A DNA stretch of 64,000 nt from Micromonospora inositola (GCF_900090285.1 NZ_LT607754.1:3498001-3562000), one strand, 5' to 3'; shown: positions 24,485-33,402, counted from the stretch's first letter. Numbers and translations are program-made. Notes: generated from the letters alone by a model not told the origin.

Positions 24485-25864
24485 ATGGAGAAGACCGTGT
24501 ACTCGTATCCCCTGCACCCCGAATGCCCGGACCTGCGGCGGCTGGCCGACAACCCGGCCGAGGCGCTGCTGCGCGCGGAGGTCGACATCGTCGCGGCGGA
24601 GAACGCCGCCGAGGCGGACCGCTACCGACGGCTGGAGGAGCTGGAGGAGGCCCAGCAGGACGGGCGCGGCGTCACCCGGCGCACCTTCGTCGCCGGGGCC
24701 GCCGCCACCGCCACCGCGCTGGCCACCGCCCAGTTCGTCACCACCTCGGCGTCCTTCGCGGCGACCAGGACGGGCACCCTGATCCACGTCTTCCTCTACG
24801 GCGGGCTGGACGGGCTGAGCCTGGTCGCCCCGGCCGACGACCCGGTCCTCGGCAAGGCCCGGCCGGACCTGCTGCTCGGCAACGACTCGCTGGCCCTGGG
24901 CCGCGGCTTCAAGCTGACCAGCGCCTTCGCCCCGCTGGAGAAGTGGCTCAGGGCCGGGCAACTCGGCTTCGTCCCGGCGGTCTCCGACCCCCGGCTGTCC
25001 CGCAGCCACTTCCAGGCCGCCGACGCCTGCAACCTGGGCGGCCTGCCGGGCGAGACCGGTGGCCGGGGCTGGCTGGACAGCCTGGTCGACGCGCTCGGCA
25101 AGGGCACCGCGTTCCGCAGCGTGGGCATCGGCAGCACGCTGCCCCGGTCGCTGGTCGGCGTCAACGGCGCGCTCTCCCTGACCAGCGTCGGTGAGCTGCG
25201 GCTCAACGGCGACGAGAAGTACCGGGCCGCCACCGAGAGGGCGATCCGCGGGCTGTTCACGGGGATCAACCACCCGGTGGAGGAGGCGGTCATCGAGGGG
25301 ATGGGCGCGCTGGCCACCGCCCAGAAGCTCGCCGCCAAGCCGTACCAGGCCGCCGCCGGGGTGAAGTACGAGGGCGTCGGGTACGCGTTCCAGCAGCTCG
25401 CCCAGCTGATCAAGGGCGGGGCGAACGTGCGGGTCGCTACCGTCGGCATGGGCGGCTACGACACCCACGAGAACCAGGGCACCCAGGACGGCGGGAACCT
25501 GTGGCGGCGGCTCAACGAGCTGGCCGCCGCGATGGCCGCGTTCTTCACCGACCTCGGCGACCGTGCCGCCGACGTGACGATCATGGTGTCCAGCGAGTTC
25601 GGCCGCCGGGTCGGGTCCAACGGCGGCGGCACCGACCACGGGCACGGTGGGGTGGTGACGATCCTGTCCGGGCGTAAGCTCGCCGGGTCGCTGCTCGGCA
25701 GGTGGAACGGGTTGAACGATCTGGACTCGGGCGACGTACCCGAGTACAACAACATGTTCAACGTCTACGGGTCCGTGGCCCAGGGCCGGTTCCGCCTCAC
25801 CACGGCGGAAGTGGACAAGGTCTTCCCCCGGCAGAAATACGTACCCATGAAGTTGTACGCGTGA
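24485..25864 (+). CDS. DUF1501 domain protein with Tat-type signal
   Basis: 459 residues from the ATG at 24485 (a GTG at 24473, overlapping the previous stop, would add four). A 65-residue charged leader precedes VTRRTFVAGAAATATALATAQFV, a twin-arginine signal. The mature part opens GTLIHVFLYGGLDGLSLVAP and contains LSRSHFQAADAC, VGMGGYDTHENQG and SSEFGRRVGSNGGGTDHGHGG, which place it in DUF1501, related in fold to sulfatases and alkaline phosphatases. His/Asp clusters (YDTHE, TDHGHG) suggest a metal site. The substrate is unknown. The stop overlaps the reductase GTG, supporting coupled translation. Confidence 0.9.
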   Translation: MEKTVYSYPLHPECPDLRRLADNPAEALLRAEVDIVAAENAAEADRYRRLEELEEAQQDGRGVTRRTFVAGAAATATALATAQFVTTSASFAATRTGTLIHVFLYGGLDGLSLVAPADDPVLGKARPDLLLGNDSLALGRGFKLTSAFAPLEKWLRAGQLGFVPAVSDPRLSRSHFQAADACNLGGLPGETGGRGWLDSLVDALGKGTAFRSVGIGSTLPRSLVGVNGALSLTSVGELRLNGDEKYRAATERAIRGLFTGINHPVEEAVIEGMGALATAQKLAAKPYQAAAGVKYEGVGYAFQQLAQLIKGGANVRVATVGMGGYDTHENQGTQDGGNLWRRLNELAAAMAAFFTDLGDRAADVTIMVSSEFGRRVGSNGGGTDHGHGGVVTILSGRKLAGSLLGRWNGLNDLDSGDVPEYNNMFNVYGSVAQGRFRLTTAEVDKVFPRQKYVPMKLYA

Positions 25865-27282
25865 CATATCAGGACACCTGCGCCGCCGGCCGCCGTACCG
25901 GGACCTCCCCGGAGTACGGCGGCCGTTCGGCTGCCCCCGTACCCCCGCCGCCGGCGCTGCCCCGCCGGGGGGCCGGCGGCCGGCGGGCCCTGGTGGCCCT
26001 GTTCTGGCTCGGCCTGGTGGCCGCGGTGCTGCCCTGGTGGCTGGACACCCCGGCCGGTTCCTTCGCCGGCACCACCGACGACCTCACCGCGGCCGGCCGG
26101 ATCACCGGCCTGGTCGCCGGCTACCTGCTGCTGGTCCAGGTGGCGATGATGAGCCGGCTCGGCGTGCTGGAACGCTGGGTCGGCGGGGAGCGGCTGTCCC
26201 GCCTGCACCGGGACGTCGGCGCCACCCTGCTCGTCGCGGTGCTCGCCCACCTCTCGCTGATCGTGGTCGCCTACGCCGGCCTGGAGGAGAAGTCTATCCT
26301 CGGTGAGGTCGGCTCGCTGCTGCGCGACTACGAGGACATGGTCTCCGCGTTCGTGGCCGCCGGCATCATGGTGCTGGTTGGGTTCACCGGCATCCGGGCG
26401 GTCCGCACCGTCCTGCCCTACGAGTTCTGGTACCACCTGCACCTGACCAGCTACGCCGCCCTGCTGCTCGGCTTCGGCCACCAGTTCAGCAACGGCGCCC
26501 AGCTCTACGAGCCCGGGCCGGTCCGCACCGGCTGGATCGCCGCGTACCTCCTGGTCCTCGCCGCGCTGATCTGGGGTCGGGTGGTGGCCCCGTTGCACTT
26601 CAACCTGCGGCACCGGCTGCGGGTCGCGGACGTGGTGGCGGAGAGCCCCGACACCATCTCGATCTACCTGACCGGTCGCCGGCTGAACCAGATCGACATG
26701 CTCGGCGGGCAGTACTTCCGTTGGCGTTTCCTCAACGTCGGCGGCTGGTGGCAGTCCCACCCGTTCTCGCTCTCCGCCGCGGCCAACGGCCGCTGGCTCC
26801 GGCTGACCGTGAAGGTCGTCGGTGGGCACACCGCCGACCTGCGTGACCTCCGACCGGGCACCCTGGTCTGGGCGGAGGGCCCGTCGGGCACCTTCACCGC
26901 CGCCCACCGCACCCGGGAACGCGCCCTGCTGATCGCCGGCGGCAGCGGCATCGCCCCGCTGCGGGCGATGCTGGAGGAGCTGCCGCCGGGCGCCGCGCTG
27001 ATCTACCGCGCCCGCACCCCGGCCGACGTGTTGCTCCATCCGGAGCTGGACTGGCTGGCCCAGGCCCGGCGGACCTCCGTCTGGTACGTCATCGGCTCCC
27101 GCGACGATCCCGGCCCCCGCCAGGTGATGAGCCCGGAGGGACTGCGCCGGCTGGTGCCGGACGTGACCCGCCGCGACGTCTACCTCTGCGGGCCCGCCGG
27201 GCTGGTCGACGAGGCGGTCCGGGTGCTGCGCCGCGCCGGCGTCCCCCGCCGGCAGATCCACCTGGCCACCTTCGAGCTGTAG
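25861..27282 (+). CDS. Ferric-reductase-like transmembrane flavoprotein
   Basis: 473 residues. Six membrane helices lie between about 42 and 242, with paired histidines His116/His130 and His192 or His194/His207 placed to hold two b-haems. The cytoplasmic FNR-like module follows: HPFSLS (300-305) for FAD, GGSGIAPL (360-367) for NAD(P)H, and CGP (443-445) near the nicotinamide. The protein would move electrons from NAD(P)H through FAD and haem to the outer membrane face. The GTG at 25861 overlaps the DUF1501 stop. The FMN-binding and ApbE genes follow closely, so the likely acceptor is the exported flavin protein, not iron. A divergent relative is at 46287. Confidence 0.92.
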   Translation: MTYQDTCAAGRRTGTSPEYGGRSAAPVPPPPALPRRGAGGRRALVALFWLGLVAAVLPWWLDTPAGSFAGTTDDLTAAGRITGLVAGYLLLVQVAMMSRLGVLERWVGGERLSRLHRDVGATLLVAVLAHLSLIVVAYAGLEEKSILGEVGSLLRDYEDMVSAFVAAGIMVLVGFTGIRAVRTVLPYEFWYHLHLTSYAALLLGFGHQFSNGAQLYEPGPVRTGWIAAYLLVLAALIWGRVVAPLHFNLRHRLRVADVVAESPDTISIYLTGRRLNQIDMLGGQYFRWRFLNVGGWWQSHPFSLSAAANGRWLRLTVKVVGGHTADLRDLRPGTLVWAEGPSGTFTAAHRTRERALLIAGGSGIAPLRAMLEELPPGAALIYRARTPADVLLHPELDWLAQARRTSVWYVIGSRDDPGPRQVMSPEGLRRLVPDVTRRDVYLCGPAGLVDEAVRVLRRAGVPRRQIHLATFEL

Positions 27283-27297
27283 AAAGGCACTCCTGGA

Positions 27298-27879
27298 ATG
27301 CGTCGCGCCGTCCTCGCGATCACCGGCCTGGCCGCCAGCACCGCCGCGCTGGTGGTGCTCAAGGGTTCCCCGGGCGCCAGCCAGGTCGCTCAGGACCTGC
27401 CCGCCGACCAGGCGTCCGTGGCGCCGGGCGCGTCCGGGCCCGCGCCCGGAGTGACCCCGACCCCCGGCTCCGCCTCCGGCCCGGCCCCTTCGGTCCCGCC
27501 CAGCGCCGGGGCCAGCCGCACCCCGGGCACGAAGAAGACCGACACCACCGCCAGGGCGACCACGGCCGCGCCCCGGACCACCACCACCGCGCCCAGGCCG
27601 AGCACCCGTACCGTGACCGGGCCGTCGGTCACCTACAAGTACGGCTCCCTGCAGGTGCGGATCACCCTGAGCGGGACCCGGATCGTCGACGCCACCGCCG
27701 TCGGCATGCCGGTGGGCGGGCAGTCGGGCCTGCGCAGCGACGACGTGCAGGCCCGCTACAGCGGCACTTCGGGGGAGGTGGTGGCGAAGCAGAGCGCCAA
27801 CCTGGACACCGTCTCCGGGGCCACCTACACCAGCACCGCATACCGGCAGTCGCTCCAGGCCGCGATCGACAAGGCCTGA
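27298..27879 (+). CDS. Exported FMN-binding domain protein
   Basis: 193 residues. An N-terminal signal or anchor helix (AVLAITGLAASTAALVVL) leads into a 70-residue Pro/Thr/Ser-rich linker and then an FMN_bind domain: TYKYGSLQVRITLSGTRIVDATAV and LDTVSGATYTSTAYRQSLQAAI. The SGAT motif (Thr176) is the site at which ApbE attaches FMN through a phosphoester bond in this family. It is therefore a probable extracytoplasmic flavin electron carrier tethered by the linker. GAAAGG lies at 27282-27287 before the ATG. It lies 15 bases after the reductase and 4 before apbE. Confidence 0.92.
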   Translation: MRRAVLAITGLAASTAALVVLKGSPGASQVAQDLPADQASVAPGASGPAPGVTPTPGSASGPAPSVPPSAGASRTPGTKKTDTTARATTAAPRTTTTAPRPSTRTVTGPSVTYKYGSLQVRITLSGTRIVDATAVGMPVGGQSGLRSDDVQARYSGTSGEVVAKQSANLDTVSGATYTSTAYRQSLQAAIDKA

Positions 27880-27883
27880 GCCA

Positions 27884-28663
27884 GTGGTGGAGGTGACGGC
27901 GTCGCGCGCCCGTCCGGGCCTGCGCCGGGTCGAGCAGATCATGGGTACGGCGATCAGCCTGGACCTGGCCGACGACCTGCCTGCCGCGACCCTGCACCAG
28001 CTGGCCGAGGAGACCTTCCGTTGGCTCCGGGAGGTCGACGCCCGGTTCAGCACCTACCGGGAGGACAGCGAGGTGTGCCGGTTCGACCGGGGTGAGCTGC
28101 CGCTCGCCGAGGCGTCGGCGGACCTGCGGGCGGTGCTGGAGCGGTGCGCCGACCTCTGGGACGCCACCGACGGCTTCTTCGACGCGTACGTCACCGGGCG
28201 GCTGGATCCCTCCGGCTACGTGAAGGGCTGGTCGGCGCAGGTCGCCTCGGACCGGCTGCTCGCCGCCGGCGCGCCCAACCACTGCGTCAACGCCGGCGGC
28301 GACGTGCGGGTACGCGGCCACTCCGCGACCGGCGAGCCGTGGCGGATCGGCGTCCGGCACCCGTGGGACCCGTCGGCCACCTGCCTGGTGCTCAGCGGCA
28401 CTGACCTGGCGGTGGCCACCTCGGGGGTGTACGAGCGCGGTCAGCACGTGCTGGACCCCCGCCGGGGCGCCCCCGCCCCGGGCCTGCGCTCGGTCACCGT
28501 GGTCGGCGCGGACCTCGGGGTCGCCGACGCGTACGCCACCGCCGCCGTGGCGATGGGCCGGTCCGGGATCGGCTGGCTGGACCGCCTCCCGGACCACGGG
28601 CACGCGGTGGTCACCGACGACGCCCGCCTCCTCCACTCCACCCGCCTGTCCCTCGTCGACTGA
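27884..28663 (+). CDS. apbE: FAD:protein FMN transferase (ApbE)
   Basis: 259 residues. Typical ApbE features are EQIMGTAISLDLADD at the start, DARFSTYREDSEVCRFDRGE, the DPSGYVKGWSAQ segment contacting the flavin, NAGGDVRVRG, and VATSGVYERGQHVLDPRRGAPA, which includes the metal-binding region; ATAAVAMG is close to the end. It splits FAD and transfers FMN to a Thr on the partner domain. The start follows the FMN-binding gene by four bases. No signal peptide is evident, although many ApbE proteins act outside; a downstream start or Sec-independent localisation cannot be excluded. Confidence 0.93.
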   Translation: MVEVTASRARPGLRRVEQIMGTAISLDLADDLPAATLHQLAEETFRWLREVDARFSTYREDSEVCRFDRGELPLAEASADLRAVLERCADLWDATDGFFDAYVTGRLDPSGYVKGWSAQVASDRLLAAGAPNHCVNAGGDVRVRGHSATGEPWRIGVRHPWDPSATCLVLSGTDLAVATSGVYERGQHVLDPRRGAPAPGLRSVTVVGADLGVADAYATAAVAMGRSGIGWLDRLPDHGHAVVTDDARLLHSTRLSLVD

Positions 28664-28951
28664 TCCGGGGCCCCGGGGATCAGCGCAGGGGGCGGTGGGT
28701 GGTGGCGGGGCGGGAGCCGGGCGGGCGGGGGCGGCCGGGGCGGGTGCCCCACGGGCGGGTGCCGGCCCAGCCGTACGGGCGGCGCCGGGGCCGCCATGGC
28801 TCGGTGCCGCCGGTGTGGCGTGCCGCGTCGTCCCTGGACATGGTCTACCCCCGCTCACGGGCGTCGGTGCGCCGTCACCCGGTTCAACGAGGTCGACGCG
28901 GCCGGGGTCGCTGTCGCAGGGCGGTCGTTCACCCGGCCGGGCGGCGGTCGG

Positions 28952-29632
28952 TCACCAGCCGCGGCGCGGCAGCGGTAGTTGGCCGGGGAGCAGGTCGGAG
29001 GCGAGCGTCACCCCGGCCGCCCGTAACGCGTCGATCAGCGCGTTCTGCACCAGGTAGGAGTCGGGCAGCTGCCAGCGGGCCTGTTCGGGGGCGACGGCCC
29101 AGCGGACGACGCCCTCCGGCAGCCGGGTCGGCGGCGCCGGGATCCACGAGCCCGGGCCGTGCCGGACCACGTGGAAGCAGTGTTCCAGCTCGGGCCGGAG
29201 CGGGTCGGCGGGGCGGACCAGGAACATCCACCGGCCGGTGGGGGTGACCAGGACCGGCCCGCGTACTCCGAAGCCGGCGGGGTGGGTCGCGACGGCGTCC
29301 AGCACGTGGCGGCCGAGGTGGGCGGAGACCTCCAGCACGTCGAAGGAGCGTCCGGTGGGGAGCAGCACCCCGTGCGGGCGGCTGCGCCACCAGGTGACCA
29401 CCCGGGCCGGGTCGGCGGTCGCCGCCTGTTCCCAGTTCTCCAGCGCCGGGTGGCAGCCGACCGTGGGACAGCCCGCCCGGCCGCAGACGAAGCGGCTGTT
29501 GGCGAGGCAGGCGCCGGGGGTCACCGCCCAGCCGTGCCCGGCGTAGCGGACCGCGACCCGGCGCAGCCGGACCCGCTCCAGGAGCGACAGGTGAGCGACG
29601 CCCGGTCCGACATTCCCCCACATGTGTGCCAT
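28952..29632 (-). CDS. Bifunctional primase/polymerase (prim-pol)-like protein
   Basis: 226 residues, or 223 if translation starts at the ATG at 29623, which has GAGGAG at better spacing. The chain follows the actinobacterial prim-pol N-domain plan: YAGHGWAVTPGACL, a Cys-rich insert CGRAGCPTVGCHPALENWE, TWWRSRPHGVLLPTGRSFDVLEV, and LVTPTGRWMFLV. No helicase domain is fused, and the metal-binding DxD of active primases is not clear. It may be a stand-alone DNA-binding relative. It faces away from the XRE/TPR regulator. Confidence 0.78.
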   Translation of the reverse strand: MAHMWGNVGPGVAHLSLLERVRLRRVAVRYAGHGWAVTPGACLANSRFVCGRAGCPTVGCHPALENWEQAATADPARVVTWWRSRPHGVLLPTGRSFDVLEVSAHLGRHVLDAVATHPAGFGVRGPVLVTPTGRWMFLVRPADPLRPELEHCFHVVRHGPGSWIPAPPTRLPEGVVRWAVAPEQARWQLPDSYLVQNALIDALRAAGVTLASDLLPGQLPLPRRGW

Positions 29633-29836
29633 CTCCTCTTGCCCTGCCCGGCTGTCCCCACGTCACATGTCGAACGCCGTCACTGCCGTAACCCACGATC
29701 GTTGAGCTGACGAACGGCCCATGCAACTTGCACGAAAAGTACGAGGACTGGCTGGATGGCTGACGTACAGACTGTGCGACCAGCGAAAACCTGGTGACGT
29801 GGGGAGATCGGCCGACACCGCGAGGGGGAGGACACG

Positions 29837-31063
29837 ATGGACGAACTACCCATAGGCCGACGGGTGGCATATTGGCGCGGCCGGCGCAAGATGTCCCAGC
29901 AGGTCTTCGCCGACCGGCTCGGCAAGTCCAAGAGCTGGGTGGACAAGGTCGAGCGCGGCGTCCGGCGGCTGGACAAGTTCTCCGTCCTCTACGAGATCGC
30001 CGACATCCTCCAGGTCGACGTCCAACTGCTGCTCGGCAAGGACCCGGAGCGGCGTACCGACGCGTTGAACTGCATCGACCAGGTCGAGGTCGAGGAGATC
30101 CGGGCCGCGCTGGAGCGGTACGACTCGATGAGCGCCTACTTCGACGCCGCCCCGTACCCGCCGCCGCTGGCCGACATGCGCAAGGCGGTCAACCACGCCT
30201 GGCTCACCTACCAGTACGGCCGCTACGGGATGCTCACCCGCGCCCTGCCGAAGCTGCTGCGCGACGCCCAGGCGGCCGACGCCGGCTACGGCGGCGACCA
30301 GGCCCGGGAGTCGGCCCACCTGCTCGGGCAGGTCTACCAGATCGCCTCCTCGGTGCTGCGCAAGCTCGGCGAGTGCGACCTGGCCTGGCTGGCCGCGGAC
30401 CGTTCGATGGCGGTCGCCCAGCGGGCTGACGACCAACTGCTGGCCGGCATCGCCACCACCCGGGTCTGCAACGCGCTGGTCGCCATGGGCCGGGCCCGGC
30501 CGGCGCTCGAACTCAACGTCAACATCGCCAACCGGCTCGCCCCGGGCGGCGGCAACGACGCCTCCCCGGGCCGGCTCTCCGTCTACGGCATGCTGCTGCT
30601 TCAGGGCGCGATGGCTGCCGCCCGGATCGGCGACTCCGCCACGGTGGACGACCTGCTCACCGGCGCGCAGGAGGCGGCGACGCTGCTCGGCGGCGACCAG
30701 AACCACTACTGGACCTCGTTCGGCCCGACCAACCTGGAGCTGCACCGGGCCGCCGCCGCGGTGGAGCTGGGCGACGGCGGGCGGGCGGTGGAGATCCACC
30801 ACGCCATCGCCGAGCCGGCGTTCAACGCGCTGCTGCCCGAGCGGCGGGCGCACCACCTGCTGGACATCGCCCGGGGTTACGCGCAGCTCGGCGACGTGGC
30901 GAACGCGGGGGAGATGCTGCTGCGCGGCGACCGGCTGGCGCCGTCCGAGATCCGCTGCCGGCCGATCGCCCACGAGGTGATGGCGGACGTCCTCCGTCGC
31001 ACCCGGGGTACGCCGCCTCCGCCGATCGCGGAGTTGGCTGAGCACATGGGAGTCGGGGTATGA
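29837..31063 (+). CDS. XRE-family regulator with TPR-like C-terminal domain
   Basis: 408 residues. An N-terminal helix-turn-helix (about 6-65): GRRVAYWRGRRKMSQQVFADRLGKSKSWVDKVERG, then a long all-helical region with repeated 34-residue-like helix pairs (residues 110-400) as in TPR-type peptide-responsive regulators. The ATG at 29837 has GGGGGAG upstream. Such proteins bind DNA through the HTH and sense a ligand or partner through the TPR superhelix. The flavoprotein gene starts 16 bases after its stop, and this pair is repeatedly seen in actinomycetes. Confidence 0.9.
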   Translation: MDELPIGRRVAYWRGRRKMSQQVFADRLGKSKSWVDKVERGVRRLDKFSVLYEIADILQVDVQLLLGKDPERRTDALNCIDQVEVEEIRAALERYDSMSAYFDAAPYPPPLADMRKAVNHAWLTYQYGRYGMLTRALPKLLRDAQAADAGYGGDQARESAHLLGQVYQIASSVLRKLGECDLAWLAADRSMAVAQRADDQLLAGIATTRVCNALVAMGRARPALELNVNIANRLAPGGGNDASPGRLSVYGMLLLQGAMAAARIGDSATVDDLLTGAQEAATLLGGDQNHYWTSFGPTNLELHRAAAAVELGDGGRAVEIHHAIAEPAFNALLPERRAHHLLDIARGYAQLGDVANAGEMLLRGDRLAPSEIRCRPIAHEVMADVLRRTRGTPPPPIAELAEHMGVGV

Positions 31064-31079
31064 GCGTGGTGCCGGTCGA

Positions 31080-31661
31080 ATGAACGGTCCGCGCAGCAGC
31101 GACGGGCGCCGCGAGGTGCTCTACGTCATCGCCTGCGGTTCGCCGCTGGCTCGGCACGTGGGTCGGCTGGTCGAGCTGGCCCAGCAGGACGGGTGGGACG
31201 TCTGCGTGGTCACCACGCCGGACGGCGCGAAGTTCGTGGACCGGACCGCGCTGGCCCGGCAGACCGGTCATCCGGTCCGCACCCACTACAAGAACCCGGG
31301 CGATCCCGACGTGCTGCCGGCGGCGGACGCGATGCTGGTCTGCCCGGCGACGGTCAACACGGTCAACAAGTGGGCGGTAGGGATCACCGACACCCTCGCC
31401 CTCGGGCTGTTGATCGAGGGCCAGGGACTCGGGTTGCCGATCGCCGCGGTGCCGTACACGAACATGGCGATGGCCGCCCATCCGGCGTTCCGGGCCAGCC
31501 TCGGTCGGCTGCGGGAGTGGGGGGTGGCGGTGGTCTTCGGCGACCACGTCGTACCGCTGCACCCGCCCGGCACCGGGGAGCGCCATCTGGACGCCTTTCC
31601 GTGGGCCGCCGGCCTGGCGGCGCTGCGCGGCGTGCGCCGTCCGGTCGCCCCGGTCGGCTGA
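31080..31661 (+). CDS. Flavoprotein (PPC decarboxylase/HFCD-like)
   Basis: 193 residues. EVLYVIACGSPLARHVGRLVELA begins the flavodoxin-like fold; VCVVTTPDGAKFVD, the DAMLVCPATVNTVNKWAVGITDTLAL segment and LPIAAVPYTNMAMAAHPAF follow the HFCD family pattern, where the P-A-T-x-N-T-V-x-K loop binds FMN. Family members oxidatively decarboxylate peptidyl-Cys or phosphopantothenoylcysteine, but the catalytic His of true decarboxylases is not obvious. The tight arrangement behind the XRE/TPR gene suggests a shared sensory or metabolic role. Confidence 0.85.
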   Translation: MNGPRSSDGRREVLYVIACGSPLARHVGRLVELAQQDGWDVCVVTTPDGAKFVDRTALARQTGHPVRTHYKNPGDPDVLPAADAMLVCPATVNTVNKWAVGITDTLALGLLIEGQGLGLPIAAVPYTNMAMAAHPAFRASLGRLREWGVAVVFGDHVVPLHPPGTGERHLDAFPWAAGLAALRGVRRPVAPVG

Positions 31662-31797
31662 GCCGGGGACCGATGGCCTCGGGGCGCGCGGCGGGGTCGT
31701 CCGCCGGGGTCGGCCGGCGCGGCGCCCGGTCGTGCGCGGGGCGCGTCCCGGTGGTCCAGGGCGTGTGTCACGCCCCGCGCCGGTAAGCTGGCCGGCC

Positions 31798-32670
31798 GTG
31801 AGCACTACGGGATCCCCGCCCTCCGTGGCCGACGTGGTGGCCGTGCTGGACGGCCGCTACCCGCCCGCCTGGGCGGAGGAGTGGGACCGGGTCGGCCTGG
31901 TGCTCGGCGAGCCCAGCACCGGGGTACGCCGGGTCGCCTGCGTGGTGGACGTGGTGCCCGAGACGGTGGACGAGGCGCTCGCCGCCGGGGCCGACATGAT
32001 CGTCGCCCACCACCCGCTGCTGCTGCGCGGGGTCTCGTCGGTCGCCGCGACCACGTACAAGGGGCGGATCGTCCACCGGTTGATCAGGGCGGACGTGGCG
32101 CTGTACGTGGCGCACACCAACGCCGACGTGGCCGATCCCGGCGTCTCCGACGCCCTGGCGGCCCGGTTCGGGCTGACCGGGCTGCGCCCGCTGCACCGGC
32201 CGCGCCCCGGCTCCGCGGCCGACGGCCCGGGGCGGGGCATCGGCCGGATCGGTGAGCTGCCCACCCCGATGACCCTCGCCGAGCTGACCCGGCAGGCCGC
32301 CGCGGTGCTGCCCGTCACCGCCTGGGGAGTTCGCGCCGCCGGGGATCCCGGGCGTATGGTTCGTACCCTCGCCGTCAGCGGCGGCTCCGGGGACAGCTTC
32401 CTCGCCGAGGCGTCCGTCGCCGGGGTGGACGCGTTCCTCACCGCCGACCTGCGCCACCACCCCGCCGGTGAGCACCTCGCCGCCGGCGGCCCCGCCCTGC
32501 TGGACGCCGCCCACTGGGCGACCGAACGCCCCTGGTTGGACGACCTGGCCGCCCACCTGCGGGCCGCGCTGGGCGTCGAGACCGTGGTGTCCGACCTGGA
32601 CACCGACCCGTGGACCGTGCACGCCGCCGCACCCGTCCCGACGACAAGGAGCCCCGCCCGTGAAGGCTGA
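31798..32670 (+). CDS. Nif3-like dinuclear metal centre protein
   Basis: 290 residues from a GTG at 31798. Conserved blocks are AEEWDRVGLVLGEP, MIVAHHPLLLRG (two histidine ligands), VAHTNADVADPGVSDALA, and the C-terminal DAFLTADLRHHPAGEHLAAGG with further His ligands. This is the YbgI/Nif3 family, a conserved two-metal protein related to GTP cyclohydrolase I type 2, without agreed activity. It begins a coupled run: its stop overlaps the zinc-ribbon start, and the RNase H gene follows, the same set as Rv2230c-Rv2228c. Confidence 0.93.
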   Translation: MSTTGSPPSVADVVAVLDGRYPPAWAEEWDRVGLVLGEPSTGVRRVACVVDVVPETVDEALAAGADMIVAHHPLLLRGVSSVAATTYKGRIVHRLIRADVALYVAHTNADVADPGVSDALAARFGLTGLRPLHRPRPGSAADGPGRGIGRIGELPTPMTLAELTRQAAAVLPVTAWGVRAAGDPGRMVRTLAVSGGSGDSFLAEASVAGVDAFLTADLRHHPAGEHLAAGGPALLDAAHWATERPWLDDLAAHLRAALGVETVVSDLDTDPWTVHAAAPVPTTRSPAREG

Positions 32671-33397
32671 CCCGAAGGTGCAGCGCCGGCTGCTCGACCT
32701 CCAGGCGATCGACACCGCCCTCGCCCAGCTCGCCCACCGCCGCCGGTCGCTGCCGGAGCGGGCCGAGCTGGAGGCCCTCGCGCGGGAACTCTCCGCGCTG
32801 GAGGACGAGCGGGTCCGCGCCCAGGTGGCCGTCGACGACCTGGACCGGGACATCGCCCGGCTGGAGAAGGACGTCGACCAGGTGCGGGCGCGCAAGAGCA
32901 AGGACGAGGCCCGGCTCGCCGCCGGTAGCGGCCCGGCCCGGGAGCTGGAGGCGCTGCAGCACGAGCTGGTCTCGCTGAACCGCCGGCAGAGTGACCTGGA
33001 GGACGCCGAGCTGGAGCTGATGGAGCAGCGGGAGACCGCGCAGGGGGTGCTCGACGGCATCGAGCGGCGGATGGCCGAGGCCCGGGACCGGCGCGCCGCG
33101 ACGGAGCAGCGCCGCGACGACAGCCTCGCCGAGATCGGCAAGGAGGAGGAGTTCAAGCGCTCGGCCCGCCAGCCGCTCGTCGGTGACCTCCCGGCCGACC
33201 TGGTCGGCCTCTACGACAAGATCCGCGAGGACACCGGGCTCGGGGCGGCGCTGCTCACCGCGGGCCGCTGCGGCGGGTGTCGACTGGAGCTCTCCGGCGC
33301 CGACCTGGCCCGGATCCGCAAGGCCGACCCGGACGACGTGGTCCGCTGCGAGGAGTGCCGGCGGATCATGGTCCGTACCAACGAGTCGGGCCTGTAG
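32660..33397 (+). CDS. Coiled-coil C4 zinc-ribbon protein (CT398-like)
   Basis: 245 residues. Residues 10-175 form a long charged coiled-coil hairpin (ERAELEALARELSALEDERVRAQ and beyond); the C-terminus is a zinc ribbon with CGGC and CEEC pairs about 35 residues apart. The GTG at 32660 has AAGGA at 32646-32650 and overlaps the Nif3 stop by 11 bases. The CT398-like family (Rv2229c homologue) is thought to bind nucleic acid or assist secretion systems in other phyla; in actinobacteria its partner is the Nif3/RNase H neighbourhood. Confidence 0.92.
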   Translation: MKADPKVQRRLLDLQAIDTALAQLAHRRRSLPERAELEALARELSALEDERVRAQVAVDDLDRDIARLEKDVDQVRARKSKDEARLAAGSGPARELEALQHELVSLNRRQSDLEDAELELMEQRETAQGVLDGIERRMAEARDRRAATEQRRDDSLAEIGKEEEFKRSARQPLVGDLPADLVGLYDKIREDTGLGAALLTAGRCGGCRLELSGADLARIRKADPDDVVRCEECRRIMVRTNESGL

Positions 33398-33402
33398 CCG
33401 CC

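Noticed and set aside
22434..28663. Iron uptake operon based on the ferric-reductase-like gene
   Set aside because: No siderophore, iron-box or iron transporter gene is present; the ApbE/FMN-binding neighbours fit extracytoplasmic flavin electron transfer better.
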